A DNA stretch of 35,966 bases from Nitrospinaceae bacterium (GTDB lineage: Bacteria > Nitrospinota > Nitrospinia > Nitrospinales > VA-1). Where the stretch lies: assembly GCA_029261515.1 (NCBI GenBank), contig JAJDBE010000125.1:1-35966 (forward strand). Direction: 5' to 3'. The position numbers and the translations under genes are program-made. Each line of letters begins with the position of its first letter. The stretch's first letter is position 1. Under the pieces are notes generated by a model. It ran no database searches. It saw only the letters and a program-made list of their open reading frames with translations, and was not told where the DNA came from. Of this stretch, positions 27,330 through 35,595 are shown one piece after another.

Positions 27330-27689
27330 ATGGGAGACCTGACGCAAAACTTTTCCCGTTGGGAGTTTGAGTGCCCCTGTGGATGCAGGCACGACCACGT
27401 GCATGAAGAATTAGTCGAACGCCTGCAAAAGGTGAGAACAAATTTCGGTCCCATAACCGTGAATTCCGGTTGCCGATGCGAAGCCCACAACCGAACTGTT
27501 GGCGGCAAAACCGCAAGCGCGCACCTGCGTGGCTGGGCAGTCGATCTCAGATGCCCCAACAGTTTTTCCCGGTTTCATTTACTCAAACATCTGGTGAACG
27601 AAGGGTTCAGAAGAATCGGCATCGGACAAGGTTTTATTCACGTGGATTTCGATCCGGGAAAACCACAATCTTTGATTTGGCTTTATTGA
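27330..27689 (+). CDS. M15-family peptidase, lysin-like (Peptidase_M15_3)
   Basis: A 119-residue single-domain zinc peptidase. It starts at ATG 27330 behind GAAAGG. The pattern FSRWEFECPCGC near residues 8-19 is typical of the phage M15_3 group. Core metal motifs are SGCRCEAHNRTVGG, SAHLRGWAVDL (the HxxxxxxD part) and the closing HVDFD. These enzymes cut peptidoglycan cross-links (D,D-carboxypeptidase or endopeptidase) and serve as phage lysins. It is the first gene of the phage-type block, and the next gene encodes a small membrane protein, which fits a lysis module. Confidence 0.85.
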   Translation: MGDLTQNFSRWEFECPCGCRHDHVHEELVERLQKVRTNFGPITVNSGCRCEAHNRTVGGKTASAHLRGWAVDLRCPNSFSRFHLLKHLVNEGFRRIGIGQGFIHVDFDPGKPQSLIWLY

Positions 27690-27731
27690 TTCAATCACTT
27701 CGCCAATGCAAACAGATGAAGGAGGAGTTCC

Positions 27732-27917
27732 ATGCAGTGGTTCCAGGGTAGAAAAACCTACATCATTTCAGCATTGATGGCGGCAACCAGTCTCATGCAT
27801 CTCATCAATGGAGATGCCACGTTACAGGAATTCATCATGAGCGATCAGGTCACCACTTTGATGGAAGCGCTGGGGTTGGGGACTTTGCGTGCCGGCATTG
27901 CCAGGCGCGTGGGTTGA
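27732..27917 (+). CDS. Small membrane protein, possible holin
   Basis: A 61-residue protein after a strong GGAGGAG ribosome-binding site. The N-terminus is MQWFQGRKTYIIS, then a weakly hydrophobic segment ALMAATSLMHLI, and a second mildly hydrophobic stretch MEALGLGTLRAG near the C-terminus with a basic end (ARRVG). Small proteins of this shape commonly sit beside phage lysins, where a holin or other lysis accessory is expected. Direct evidence for pore formation is absent, so the role is inferred from position. Confidence 0.6.
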   Translation: MQWFQGRKTYIISALMAATSLMHLINGDATLQEFIMSDQVTTLMEALGLGTLRAGIARRVG

Positions 27918-27984
27918 ATCGCGCAAGTCGACAAGGCTTTTAATTTAAAAAAGCATGCGCTTGAAAAAATGAAATACCTATTTT

Positions 27985-28356
27985 ATGAAAACACTATTAA
28001 TAGCATTGATCGTGTTCGGTCTGAGTTCGCCGGTGTTTGCAGAGTCTTGCATTCCGCAATATCCGTTTTCCAACGTGGTGCACTTTGATCGACTGTCCAA
28101 CGGCCAGGTGCTGTCGCTTCATGATTGCGATCGGGATGGTCTGGAGGACTATCGGACTCTCTGGACCGTGGTCGAATTTCTTTCCGTGCCTCTGGCTTGT
28201 GCCGATCCTTATGATTCCCGGCATTTGATTATTCCTATTGCGGGATTTTACCGGGTCCTGGCCGAACCGGCGGTTGTTTTTCAGGATTCGCTCGAACACC
28301 CGGTGCCACTAAGCCGATTAGGGCGCTTTCCCCGCGATGACAGGGGTGATCCATGA
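27985..28356 (+). CDS. Secreted protein of unknown function in the lysis region
   Basis: A 123-residue protein with a clear signal peptide (MKTLLIALIVFGLSSPVFA, cut after FA). The mature part has three cysteines (SCIPQYPF, HDCDRDGLEDY, LACADPYD). HDCDRDGLEDYRTLW resembles a single Ca-binding DxDxDGxxD-type loop. The stop overlaps the next start by 4 bases (ATGA type), so the two are translated together. I do not recognise a family. Confidence 0.6.
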   Translation: MKTLLIALIVFGLSSPVFAESCIPQYPFSNVVHFDRLSNGQVLSLHDCDRDGLEDYRTLWTVVEFLSVPLACADPYDSRHLIIPIAGFYRVLAEPAVVFQDSLEHPVPLSRLGRFPRDDRGDP

Positions 28357-28709
28357 CCGTCGAACTCTTTCGTGCCGTGACCCCCTACATCACCCTTTTT
28401 CTTGCCATTATCATCGGGATCATCGCCTGGTTCCTCAAATGGATCGTCAACGGTAACAGCCGCGAGTTTAAAGATCTGGAAAAGAAAATCTTGAGCCTGG
28501 AGGTGGAGATGCGCGAACTCGAAAAGGAGCGTCGCGCGGACCAGAAGTACATGTTTGAGCAATATCTTGAGAAAGAAGCGTTCTACCTGGCCGTGGGAAA
28601 AACCGAGGGGTTGATTGGCCGGATTTTTGACCAATTGAATGAACTGAGTCAGGCGGTGCATCAGATCGTAGGGGCCATCAATGCCAAGAGCACAGAAAAA
28701 ACCGAATGA
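28353..28709 (+). CDS. Membrane-anchored coiled-coil phage protein
   Basis: A 118-residue protein with one transmembrane segment (YITLFLAIIIGIIAWFLKWIV, about residues 12-32) followed by a long coiled coil (FKDLEKKILSLEVEMRELEKERRADQ). The C-terminal part is helical and polar. It could be a spanin-like or DUF2730-type phage accessory protein; neither is proved. It overlaps the preceding gene by 4 bases and the next by 29. Confidence 0.6.
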   Translation: MTVELFRAVTPYITLFLAIIIGIIAWFLKWIVNGNSREFKDLEKKILSLEVEMRELEKERRADQKYMFEQYLEKEAFYLAVGKTEGLIGRIFDQLNELSQAVHQIVGAINAKSTEKTE

Positions 28710-29139
28710 GGTTGAGACGCCTCCGGGCGATCTGCAAATCCTGATGCAGGAGTCCAACGCTTTGAAGGAAGCGTTGTACGAAAAGCTCAAGAGCGATCCT
28801 GAGAACCTCGGATTGCACCGGGTCTATTGCGTTTATATTCGCAGGATTCTTGAGATACATAGAACCCTAATCGAGGCTCGATCGATCGACCGGGAATCGC
28901 TCCTCATCGCTGCGCTCAAGTGTGTGGTTCTCACGCTTGTGGAAACAGGGGAGACCGCTGCCGCGGAAACCATCGGCAACCACCTTGAGACTATTGGTGA
29001 AAAAGTCAGGGAGAAATGGCAGGAACAAAACGTATCAAGCAGGGCTACGACGAAATCCGCAGCCTTATCCAATCCGCGATCACTCCTTTTGGCAAAAGCT
29101 CCCAAGCGGAGAAAAAAGAGCGGATCGAACGAGCCCTAG
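28681..29139 (+). CDS. Candidate small terminase subunit
   Basis: A 152-residue mostly helical protein (MPRAQKKPNEVETP, then LMQESNALKEALYEKLKSDPENLG and YIRRILEIHRTLIEARSIDRESLL). The tail is basic (KAPKRRKKSG). It lies directly before the large terminase gene, the usual place for TerS, and shares its last 124 bases with the start of that gene in another frame. No HTH is obvious, so the TerS call rests on position, helical content and basic tail. The start at 28681 falls inside the preceding gene, with AGGGG upstream. Confidence 0.45.
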   Translation: MPRAQKKPNEVETPPGDLQILMQESNALKEALYEKLKSDPENLGLHRVYCVYIRRILEIHRTLIEARSIDRESLLIAALKCVVLTLVETGETAAAETIGNHLETIGEKVREKWQEQNVSSRATTKSAALSNPRSLLLAKAPKRRKKSGSNEP

Positions 29140-30620
29140 GCGAACTCCAGTTTTTTGCCACAACTTATTTTCCGCACCATCTAACTGAAGAGCCTTCCGT
29201 TATGCACCAAGCGCTGTATGAAAAGTTCCAGAGCCTGATCCTGACGGCAGAATCCGAGGGCAGGGGGGCGAAAGAAGTCCAGGCGGCTCCGCGCGGCCAC
29301 GCCAAATCGACTCTAACGACTCTGGTGTTGCCGCTCTGGTGCATCGTGGGGCAACATCGCCGGTTCATCGGTGTCATTTCCGACACCACCGAACAGGCGG
29401 AAGAGTTTCTTGAATCCATCAAAGCCGAACTGGAAGTCAACGAACGGCTTAAGGAGGATTTCCCCGAAGCCTGCGGCGAAGGGCGGACGTGGAAAGTAGG
29501 CAAAATTCTCACTCGTAATGGTGTCAAGGTCACCTGCTGGGGCAAGCGCAAGCGTTTGCGTGGCGTCAAGTTCGGCAGCCGCCGGCCCGATCTTGTGATC
29601 TTGGACGATCTGGAGAACGACGAACACATCGACTCGCCGGAACAAAGAGAAAAAGACCGCAAATGGTTTTTCAAAGCCGTCATGAAAGTCGGCGGCGCTT
29701 ACACCGTCTACATTGTCATCGGCACCATTTTGCATTACGACTCGCTGCTGGCAAGGCTCCTCAAACAGCCCGGATGGACAGGGCGGAAATGGCAGGCTGT
29801 CATCGACTGGTCGTCATCCCCTCTATGGGAACAGTGGGAGCGGATTTTTTGCGACCCCGCAAACGATCAGGCGGAAAAGAAGGCGGATCAATTCTTCAAC
29901 ACTCACCAAAAGGCCATGCTGGAGGGAACCCAGGTGCTCTGGCCCGAGACGGAGGATTATCATTACCTCATGAAGATGCGGGTGTCCGATGGCCCGGCCT
30001 ATTTCGATTCGGAAAAACAGAACGAGCCGATCAATCCCGAAGATTGTCTGTTCCAGGAAGAATGGTTCACTTTTTTCGGCGCAGATAATGTCACCCTGAG
30101 CCTGTCGAAGGGCGACTACAAGGCCTGTTATTGCGCCATCGACCCCTCGATGGGACATCAATCGAGCAAATCAGATCCGTCTGCCCTGCTCATCGGCGGC
30201 GTGCGCGAAAACGGCGTCATCGACATTCTGGAAGCCGACATTCAAAAACGGCATCCCGACGCCATCATGGAGGCCTTGTTTGAGTATCACAAACACTATG
30301 ATTTTGAGCGCGTGGCCATCGAAGAGGTCCAGTTTCAGGAATTGTTCAAGGACCAGGTCGTGCGCGAAGGCGCCAGACGAGGGCTTTACCTGGCCGTTCA
30401 AGGCGTACGCCCGAACACCGACAAAACCTTGCGCATTTCCAAGTTACAGCCGCATATCAAAAACGGGCTGATCCGCTTTCGCAAACGCGATCGTATCCTT
30501 CTCGATCAATTGAAATATTTTCCCAAAGCCGACCACGACGACGGTCCCGACGCTCTCGAGATGTTGTTCAGTCTCATTGTCAAAGGCGGCGCAGGCCCGC
30601 GCATCCGCCGAGTCCACTAA
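29016..30620 (+). CDS. Phage terminase large subunit (TerL)
   Basis: A 534-residue packaging motor. The ATPase part opens with ERALGELQFFATTYFPHHL, then a variant Walker A APRGHAKST (91-98) and Walker B PDLVILDDLEND (190-201). The nuclease part has CYCAIDPSMG (about 372-381), VAIEEVQFQELF and the acidic cluster ADHDDGPDALEML near the end, as in RNase H-fold nucleases. It starts at ATG 29016 with AGGGAG close upstream. Between the two domains, about residues 359-366, the sequence reads VTLSLSKG, which is the translation of the intergenic REP-like repeat, so the repeat has gone into a linker without breaking the frame. Whether this copy still packages DNA is open. Confidence 0.9.
   Translation: MAGTKRIKQGYDEIRSLIQSAITPFGKSSQAEKKERIERALGELQFFATTYFPHHLTEEPSVMHQALYEKFQSLILTAESEGRGAKEVQAAPRGHAKSTLTTLVLPLWCIVGQHRRFIGVISDTTEQAEEFLESIKAELEVNERLKEDFPEACGEGRTWKVGKILTRNGVKVTCWGKRKRLRGVKFGSRRPDLVILDDLENDEHIDSPEQREKDRKWFFKAVMKVGGAYTVYIVIGTILHYDSLLARLLKQPGWTGRKWQAVIDWSSSPLWEQWERIFCDPANDQAEKKADQFFNTHQKAMLEGTQVLWPETEDYHYLMKMRVSDGPAYFDSEKQNEPINPEDCLFQEEWFTFFGADNVTLSLSKGDYKACYCAIDPSMGHQSSKSDPSALLIGGVRENGVIDILEADIQKRHPDAIMEALFEYHKHYDFERVAIEEVQFQELFKDQVVREGARRGLYLAVQGVRPNTDKTLRISKLQPHIKNGLIRFRKRDRILLDQLKYFPKADHDDGPDALEMLFSLIVKGGAGPRIRRVH
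30090..30112 (-). repeat. REP-like repeat inside the terminase gene
   Basis: CACCCTGAGCCTGTCGAAGG (within this span) is the same element as at 12785-12807 with one difference. Its reading frame gives VTLSLSKG in TerL. An in-frame copy in a protein gene is unusual for an element otherwise found between genes here. Confidence 0.75.
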
Positions 30621-30715
30621 AACGTAAATTTTATTTTAAAAGTCATCCTTTGGCACTCGCAGAGTGACGCTCCGGGTGACAGCGAATCGTCAACTTTTTC
30701 AATAGATATCAATTT

Positions 30716-31387
30716 ATGCCCATCGCCAACAAAGTCGAAGCTAATATTGTCGTCAATTTTGAAGACCGGTTGAGCGGTCCTTCCCAGAAAGCCTTTGAGC
30801 AATTCAGAAGGCAGGCGGAATCCACCTTTAGGGCGTTAACCGCAGCAAAGCTGACAGGCCAGTTTATCGCTTCTGTAGAGGGCATTCCCGCACGCCTTGT
30901 GGCGTTGCAAGGACCCATGTTTCAGGCAGGCCGTCAGCTGTTCAATAGTTTTGCCGATGGGCTGTTATCCCAAACGAGTTCTCTTAAAATCGATTTTTTA
31001 GACTCAGTTCGGGATATCGTCAGCCAGGCCAAGAGCCAAGCCGAAAGTATTTCTCCTTTTGCTCTGGAAGGCCCGGGAGGGCTGATTCCCATCAACGACA
31101 ACCCCCTGGGGCTGAATCTCGAGCCGCAGTTTGAAACGTCTTCTTCTCTCCCTTCCTTCGCCTCCGGAATTCGCTTTGTACCGCGCGACATGCTGGCCAG
31201 GATTCATCAGGGAGAAACCGTGCTCCCTCGCCCGCAAGCCGAGCAATTCCGGCAGGGCAATCTGGGAGGCGGCAACATCACGTTTAACATTACGGGAGGA
31301 CTTGTGCCCGATCAGGCCACAGCGCGGAAATTTGCCCGCATGCTGGAAGACGAACGCCTGCGTCTCAACGAACGCCGAAGCGTCTGA
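30716..31387 (+). CDS. Tape-measure-C-terminus-like protein
   Basis: A 223-residue protein. Residues 1-110 are helical (LSGPSQKAFEQFRRQAESTFRAL, then LLSQTSSLKIDFLDSV). Residues 140-180 contain SFASGIRFVPRDMLARIHQGETVLPRPQA, which matches the motif at the end of many phage tail tape-measure proteins (the pattern F-x-G-x-x-x-VP-x-D-M-x-A-x-x-H-x-GE-x-V-LP). A real tape measure is several hundred residues and lies after the tail-tube genes; this one is short and sits between TerL and portal. It may be a detached end piece or a different structural protein using the same motif. Confidence 0.5.
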   Translation: MPIANKVEANIVVNFEDRLSGPSQKAFEQFRRQAESTFRALTAAKLTGQFIASVEGIPARLVALQGPMFQAGRQLFNSFADGLLSQTSSLKIDFLDSVRDIVSQAKSQAESISPFALEGPGGLIPINDNPLGLNLEPQFETSSSLPSFASGIRFVPRDMLARIHQGETVLPRPQAEQFRQGNLGGGNITFNITGGLVPDQATARKFARMLEDERLRLNERRSV

Positions 31388-31468
31388 CTTTCATTCCCCA
31401 TTCGAAACCTGTCATCTGTAGCACTTTCTCATCATGCGCGTTTGTAGATGACCCAACTTTGGACCGAC

Positions 31469-32698
31469 ATGAATATTTTTCAATGGTTTAAGAAAACCGC
31501 TCGGAAACAAAGCGCCGTCAACCGGGCGTTGACCCTGTTTTTGCCACTTGGCCAGAGCGTCTCCTCCAATACCGACTACGTTTCTCTGGCGCGCGAAGGC
31601 TATGCGAAAAACAGCGTCGCGTTCGCCTGCATCAAGGAAATCGCCGAGGCGGCGGCGGGCGTTTCCTGGCGGTTGTACCGGCGGCTCGCCCAAGGCGGGC
31701 GTCAGGAAATCCCGGTTCACCCTTTATTGCAACTGATCGAGAGGCCCAATCCCCTGCAGGGAAAGTTTGAACTGATTGAGGCGGCGATCGCCTATCTCTA
31801 TTTATCCGGGAATACCTACTTGGAGCTGGTGGGTCCCGGCGATTCGGCGCGTTCCCCAGGGGAAAGCACGCCGCCGAGAGAAATCTACGCCATGCGTCCG
31901 GACCGCATGCGGGTTTTGCCGCACCCGACGCATTTGATCGCAGGATATGAGTATCAGGTGAACGGCCAGAGCGTCCACTTTTCTCCTCAGCAGATCCTGC
32001 ATTTAAAACTGTTTCACCCTCTCGACGACTGGTACGGATTGTCTCCCATTCAGGTGGCGGCGCTGGCCATTGATAAGCTGAACTCCGGCGACAAATGGAA
32101 CGCCGCGTTACTGCAAAACTCCGCCGTACCTTCCGGCGCCTTGGTGGCTAAGGAACGCCTGACCGACGATCAGTTCAACCGCTTAAAAACCGAAATGCGC
32201 GAGCAGATTCAAGGCGTCAAAAACGCCAGGGAGCCATTGCTGTTGGAGCAGGATCTCGACTGGAAGGAGCTTAGCATTTCACCTAAGGACATGGACTGGA
32301 TCGAGGGTCTTAAATTCAGCGCTTTGCAGATCGCGCAGGTCTACAACGTGCCGCCGGAACTGATCGGTCTGCAACCGGCAACCTACCAGAACCGCAGGGA
32401 AGCCCGCAAAGCGCTTTACACCGAGGTGGTGTGCCCGGCGCTCAACCGTCTTAGGGACGCGTTCAACAATGGGTTGACGCCGAAATTCGGCAAGGACCTC
32501 ATTCTCGATTATGACAAAGACAAAATCGAAGCCCTTTCAGAAGATCAGGAATCGCTTTGGCGCCGCGCCAACGACAGCCGCTTTCTGACCATCAACGAAA
32601 AACGTCATCTCGTCGGCTTTGAAAGCATTTCCGAAGGCGATGTTTTGCTGCCCGATCAATCGGAACCACTATTAAAAAATAAAAGGAATTCCGCATGA
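31469..32698 (+). CDS. Phage portal protein, HK97 family
   Basis: A 409-residue portal subunit, forming the twelve-part ring through which DNA enters the capsid. ATG 31469 is preferred because the family usually starts MxxFxxxF, as in MNIFQWFKK; an upstream ATG at 31448 is possible. Family landmarks: REGYAKNSVAFACIKEIAEAAAGVSW, HPLLQLIERPNPLQG, LIEAAIAYLYLSGNTYLEL, the LHLKLFHPLDDWYGLSPIQVAA block, and IAQVYNVPPELIGL in the C-terminal half. It overlaps the protease gene by 4 bases (ATGA), consistent with coupled translation. Confidence 0.93.
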   Translation: MNIFQWFKKTARKQSAVNRALTLFLPLGQSVSSNTDYVSLAREGYAKNSVAFACIKEIAEAAAGVSWRLYRRLAQGGRQEIPVHPLLQLIERPNPLQGKFELIEAAIAYLYLSGNTYLELVGPGDSARSPGESTPPREIYAMRPDRMRVLPHPTHLIAGYEYQVNGQSVHFSPQQILHLKLFHPLDDWYGLSPIQVAALAIDKLNSGDKWNAALLQNSAVPSGALVAKERLTDDQFNRLKTEMREQIQGVKNAREPLLLEQDLDWKELSISPKDMDWIEGLKFSALQIAQVYNVPPELIGLQPATYQNRREARKALYTEVVCPALNRLRDAFNNGLTPKFGKDLILDYDKDKIEALSEDQESLWRRANDSRFLTINEKRHLVGFESISEGDVLLPDQSEPLLKNKRNSA

Positions 32699-33384
32699 AA
32701 GAAATCAAATCTTTTCCCTTCAAGATGGATCAGGTCGGCGACACCGGCGAGTTTGCCGGCTACGCGTCCACCTTCGGCGAGATTGACCTGGGAGGCGATG
32801 TGGTGGAAAAGGGAGCGTTCAAAAAAACGCTGAGAGAGAGCCAGAGGAAAATTCCCGTTCTCGATCACCACGACCCTGCCCGGCAGATCGGCTGGAACCT
32901 GGAAGCCCGCGAAGACGACCGTGGCTTGCTGGTGCGGGGACTCCTCGACCTCAACGTCCGCGCCGCCCGCGAGCGGCATTCGCTGATGAAAATGGCGGTC
33001 AAGGTGGGCGGACGCACGGGGCTTTCCATCGGCTTTCGCACCATCAAGGAAGGCCCGGACAAGAGCAATCCCATCGTCCGCCGCTTGAAGGAGATTCAAT
33101 TTTTTGAATACAGCGTGGTCACTTTCCCGATGAATACCGGGGCGGGAGTGACCACGGTCAAGGCCAAGCAGGATCTTTTGAACCAGTTTTTAAGACAGGA
33201 GATCGGGTTGGACAAGCCCCGTTCCCTGAAGGCCCTGAATTTTTTAAAGTCACTCCTCTGTCCGGAGCCGGAACCCCACTCCGCAACGCCTGGAGCCGAC
33301 GCATGCGCTTTGATCGCTGAAACCCTGGATGCGCCTTTACTGCGCTCCATGCAAGATCTATTGCGCACGTTTAAATCCCAATAA
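32695..33384 (+). CDS. HK97-type prohead protease
   Basis: A 229-residue prohead serine protease (U35-like). The early block is GEFAGYASTFGEIDLGGDVVEKGAF. The catalytic His is at LDHHD (58 or 59), and the catalytic Ser is in GRTGLSIGFRT at 111. The QFFEYSVVTFPMN strand follows. It cleaves the scaffold and the delta domain from the capsid protein before head expansion. The C-terminal 60 residues are variable. It overlaps portal by 4 bases and is followed 104 bases later by the capsid gene. Confidence 0.92.
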   Translation: MKEIKSFPFKMDQVGDTGEFAGYASTFGEIDLGGDVVEKGAFKKTLRESQRKIPVLDHHDPARQIGWNLEAREDDRGLLVRGLLDLNVRAARERHSLMKMAVKVGGRTGLSIGFRTIKEGPDKSNPIVRRLKEIQFFEYSVVTFPMNTGAGVTTVKAKQDLLNQFLRQEIGLDKPRSLKALNFLKSLLCPEPEPHSATPGADACALIAETLDAPLLRSMQDLLRTFKSQ

Positions 33385-33488
33385 AAATTTTTCCTGAACG
33401 CGTTGTTTTAGAACAGCCGCGAGAATCCCGGACCAGATTCTGGAATGGGCTAGGGGGAAACATGTGTTCATCAACAGGAGATCACAAC

Positions 33489-34682
33489 ATGAATGAAGTC
33501 AAACACCTCGTGGATGAGTTGAACCAGGCGTTTCGCGAGCACAAAACAAAAAACGATCAACGTTTAGCCCAACTGGAGAAACAGGGCCGGGTCGATCCGC
33601 TGCTGGAACAGCAGGTGAGCCGCATCTCCAGTGAAATTCAGGAGCTCACGGAAGTTAAAGAAAACCTGGAAAAAATCCAGACCCAGCTCAACCGGCCCGG
33701 ATTTGAAACAGGACGCAACTATCTCGACCCATCGGCGGAAAAAAAGAAAGCCGCTGTCGGCAAATATTTAAGAAGGGGCGAAGCGGCGCTACAGGCGGAC
33801 GAGATCAAACTGCTCGCGAGCGACAGCGATCCCTTCGGCGGCTACTGGGTGACCTCGGGGATGTCGAACCTGATTGTCAGCAAAGTGTTCGATACCTCGC
33901 CCATGCGCAATATTGCGGCGGTGGAGACGATCTCAAGCGAAGCGCTTGAGATTCCCAATGACTTGAGCGAAGCCAACGCCGACTGGACGACCGAGCGGGC
34001 CACACGCTCGGAAACCGCCACGCCGGACATCGGCATCCAGACGATTCCGGTGCACGAGCTTTACGCCATGCCCAAAGCCACACAAACCCTGTTGGACGAT
34101 GCCCGCATCGATGTAGAAAGTTGGCTGGCCACCAAAGTCGCCGATAAGTTTGCCCGCCTGGAAAACGCCGCCTTCATCAGTGGCGACGGTGTCGGCAAAC
34201 CCCGCGGCATCCTCACCTATCCCGCCGGCAGTACCAATCCGGGGCAGGTGCAGCAGGTGAACTCGGGCAGCGCCTCGGCATTGACCGCAGACGGCTTGCG
34301 TTCTGCCGTTTACGCGCTCAAAGCGCCTTACCTCAAAAACGCGCACTGGTTGATGAACCGTTCCACCGTGGAATCGATCTCGAAACTCAAGGATTCCACC
34401 GGCCAATACCTCTGGCAGCCGTCTTTGGAGGCCGGGGAATTGCAGACTCTTCTGGGATACCCGATCGATCGCATGGAAGACATGCCCGCCGTGGCGGCGA
34501 ATTCGCTTTCCATTGCCTTCGGGGATTACCGTCAGGTGTACACGATTGTCGATCGCATGGGCGTGCGTGTGCTTCGCGATCCTTTCAGCACCAAACCGTT
34601 TGTGCTGTTTTACACCACCAAACGCACCGGCGGCGACATCACCAATTTTGAAGCCTTCGTGATTCAGAAAACCGCCTCTTAA
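33489..34682 (+). CDS. Major capsid protein, HK97 fold
   Basis: A 397-residue capsid protein. I take ATG 33489 rather than 33462, because AGGAG is 8 bases upstream and MNEVKHLVDELNQAFREH begins a coiled-coil delta domain of the usual kind. That domain runs to about residue 85 (LAQLEKQGRVDPLLEQQ). The shell domain then shows DPFGGYWVTSGMSNLI, PMRNIAAVETISSEALEIP, RLENAAFISGDGVGKPRGIL and the C-terminal TKRTGGDITNFEAFVI. The layout fits head maturation by the upstream protease. Confidence 0.93.
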   Translation: MNEVKHLVDELNQAFREHKTKNDQRLAQLEKQGRVDPLLEQQVSRISSEIQELTEVKENLEKIQTQLNRPGFETGRNYLDPSAEKKKAAVGKYLRRGEAALQADEIKLLASDSDPFGGYWVTSGMSNLIVSKVFDTSPMRNIAAVETISSEALEIPNDLSEANADWTTERATRSETATPDIGIQTIPVHELYAMPKATQTLLDDARIDVESWLATKVADKFARLENAAFISGDGVGKPRGILTYPAGSTNPGQVQQVNSGSASALTADGLRSAVYALKAPYLKNAHWLMNRSTVESISKLKDSTGQYLWQPSLEAGELQTLLGYPIDRMEDMPAVAANSLSIAFGDYRQVYTIVDRMGVRVLRDPFSTKPFVLFYTTKRTGGDITNFEAFVIQKTAS

Positions 34683-34706
34683 ACCAGTAGCCAGTAGTCA
34701 GAATAA

Positions 34707-34739
34707 AGAATTCAGAAGATTAATTTTCTTCTGAATTCT
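34707..34739. repeat. 13-bp inverted repeat with low-complexity flanks
   Basis: AGAATTCAGAAGA (34707-34719) and its exact complement (34727-34739) around a 7-base loop, between the capsid gene and the next gene. The flanks (CAGTAGCCAGTAGTCAG before, GGCTCCTGACTTCT after) look like the imperfect outer part of a longer repeat. It may also act as a weak terminator. Confidence 0.6.
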
Positions 34740-34779
34740 GGCTCCTGACTTCTAAATTCTTTTTTGGAGATTTCTAATT

Positions 34780-35154
34780 ATGCAAGACCTTAAAAACAAT
34801 GTCGATGCGGTCAAGAGCATTGATCCGGCGACGTATAACAGCAACCAAACGGGAACCGGGATCGATCTTCAGGGATACGAGTCTTCCATGACGGTCGTTC
34901 ATTCCGGCGCCGTCACCGACGGAACCCACACCCCGAAAATGCAGGAGTCAGACGATGACTCCGCCTACACCGATGTTGCCGCCGCTGACATGGAGGGAAC
35001 CTTTGCCGACATCAGCACCAATGCGGTGCAGCGTGTGGGTTACAAAGGCGGAAAGCGTTATCTCCGTGTTTTTGTCACCTCCAGCGGCGGTACGGGAGCC
35101 ATCTACAACGCGATGATTCTGCGCGGCCACCCGCACCACGCCCCTGCTGCCTAA
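34780..35154 (+). CDS. Phage structural protein next to capsid
   Basis: A 124-residue protein starting MQDLKNNVDAVKSID, with GTGIDLQGYESSMTVVHSGAVTDGTHTPKMQESDD and QRVGYKGGKRYLRVFVTSSG. It is all-beta in appearance, with a glycine-rich C-terminus. Proteins of this shape and place commonly follow HK97-type capsid genes and are usually annotated as hypothetical or head-associated. The GYKGGKRYLRVFV stretch is the most distinctive part. TTTTTTGGAG precedes the ATG. Confidence 0.65.
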   Translation: MQDLKNNVDAVKSIDPATYNSNQTGTGIDLQGYESSMTVVHSGAVTDGTHTPKMQESDDDSAYTDVAAADMEGTFADISTNAVQRVGYKGGKRYLRVFVTSSGGTGAIYNAMILRGHPHHAPAA

Positions 35155-35205
35155 CACAACGCTTTTCTACCTCCCTTTACGATTCTTTGATTAAGGCTGC
35201 AGGAA

Positions 35206-35261
35206 CCCTTCGACCGGCTCAGGGTGACATTTGATTGTCATGCTGAGCTTGTCGAAGCATG
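35206..35261. repeat. Paired REP-like intergenic repeat in the phage block
   Basis: CTTCGACCGGCTCAGGGTG (from 35209) and, inverted, CATGCTGAGCTTGTCGAAGC (to about 35259), 8 bases apart. Same two-arm layout as at 12711-12807, including one GGGTG-type and one CATG-type arm. A reading frame from 35224 that enters the next gene is partly repeat sequence, so that gene's true start is 35311. Confidence 0.75.
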
Positions 35262-35310
35262 CATCCTTTTGCATAAGGGGCGGGTGGACGAGGGATCATT
35301 GGAGATTTTT

Positions 35311-35556
35311 ATGCGCATCAAAATGCTGAGAACCCGTACCGGCTCGCCGGACGGGATTTTAGTCCGCACTTATGTCAAGGGCGAACACTGCGAGGTTGCC
35401 GATGCTTTGGCTGAAGTTTTCATTGCCGAAGGCTGGGCGAAAGCCGCTGTCACAAAACGCGGTTCTAAAGTCGTCGAAAAACCTCCTGCCCGCCGCCGCA
35501 AAAAGGACCAGGGCCGGGCGCTTGAAAACAAGTCCCGTTGCAAAATTAAAAAATAA
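35311..35556 (+). CDS. Small phage-region protein with basic C-terminus
   Basis: An 81-residue protein from ATG 35311, with GGAG a few bases upstream. A longer reading from 35224 is rejected because its first 29 residues translate the intergenic repeat. The protein starts MRIKMLRTRTGSPDGILVRTYVKGEHCEVADALAEVFIAEGWAKAA, a small alpha/beta domain, and then turns very basic (RGSKVVEKPPARRRKKDQGR). The KGE-x-Y/H-EV-x-x-LA-x-x-F-x-x-x-GWA pattern is seen in small phage proteins between capsid and connector genes. Function unknown. Confidence 0.65.
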   Translation: MRIKMLRTRTGSPDGILVRTYVKGEHCEVADALAEVFIAEGWAKAAVTKRGSKVVEKPPARRRKKDQGRALENKSRCKIKK

Positions 35557-35595
35557 CTATTCTTCTCCTTTTTAGTGGAGAGAGGATGAACCTCT

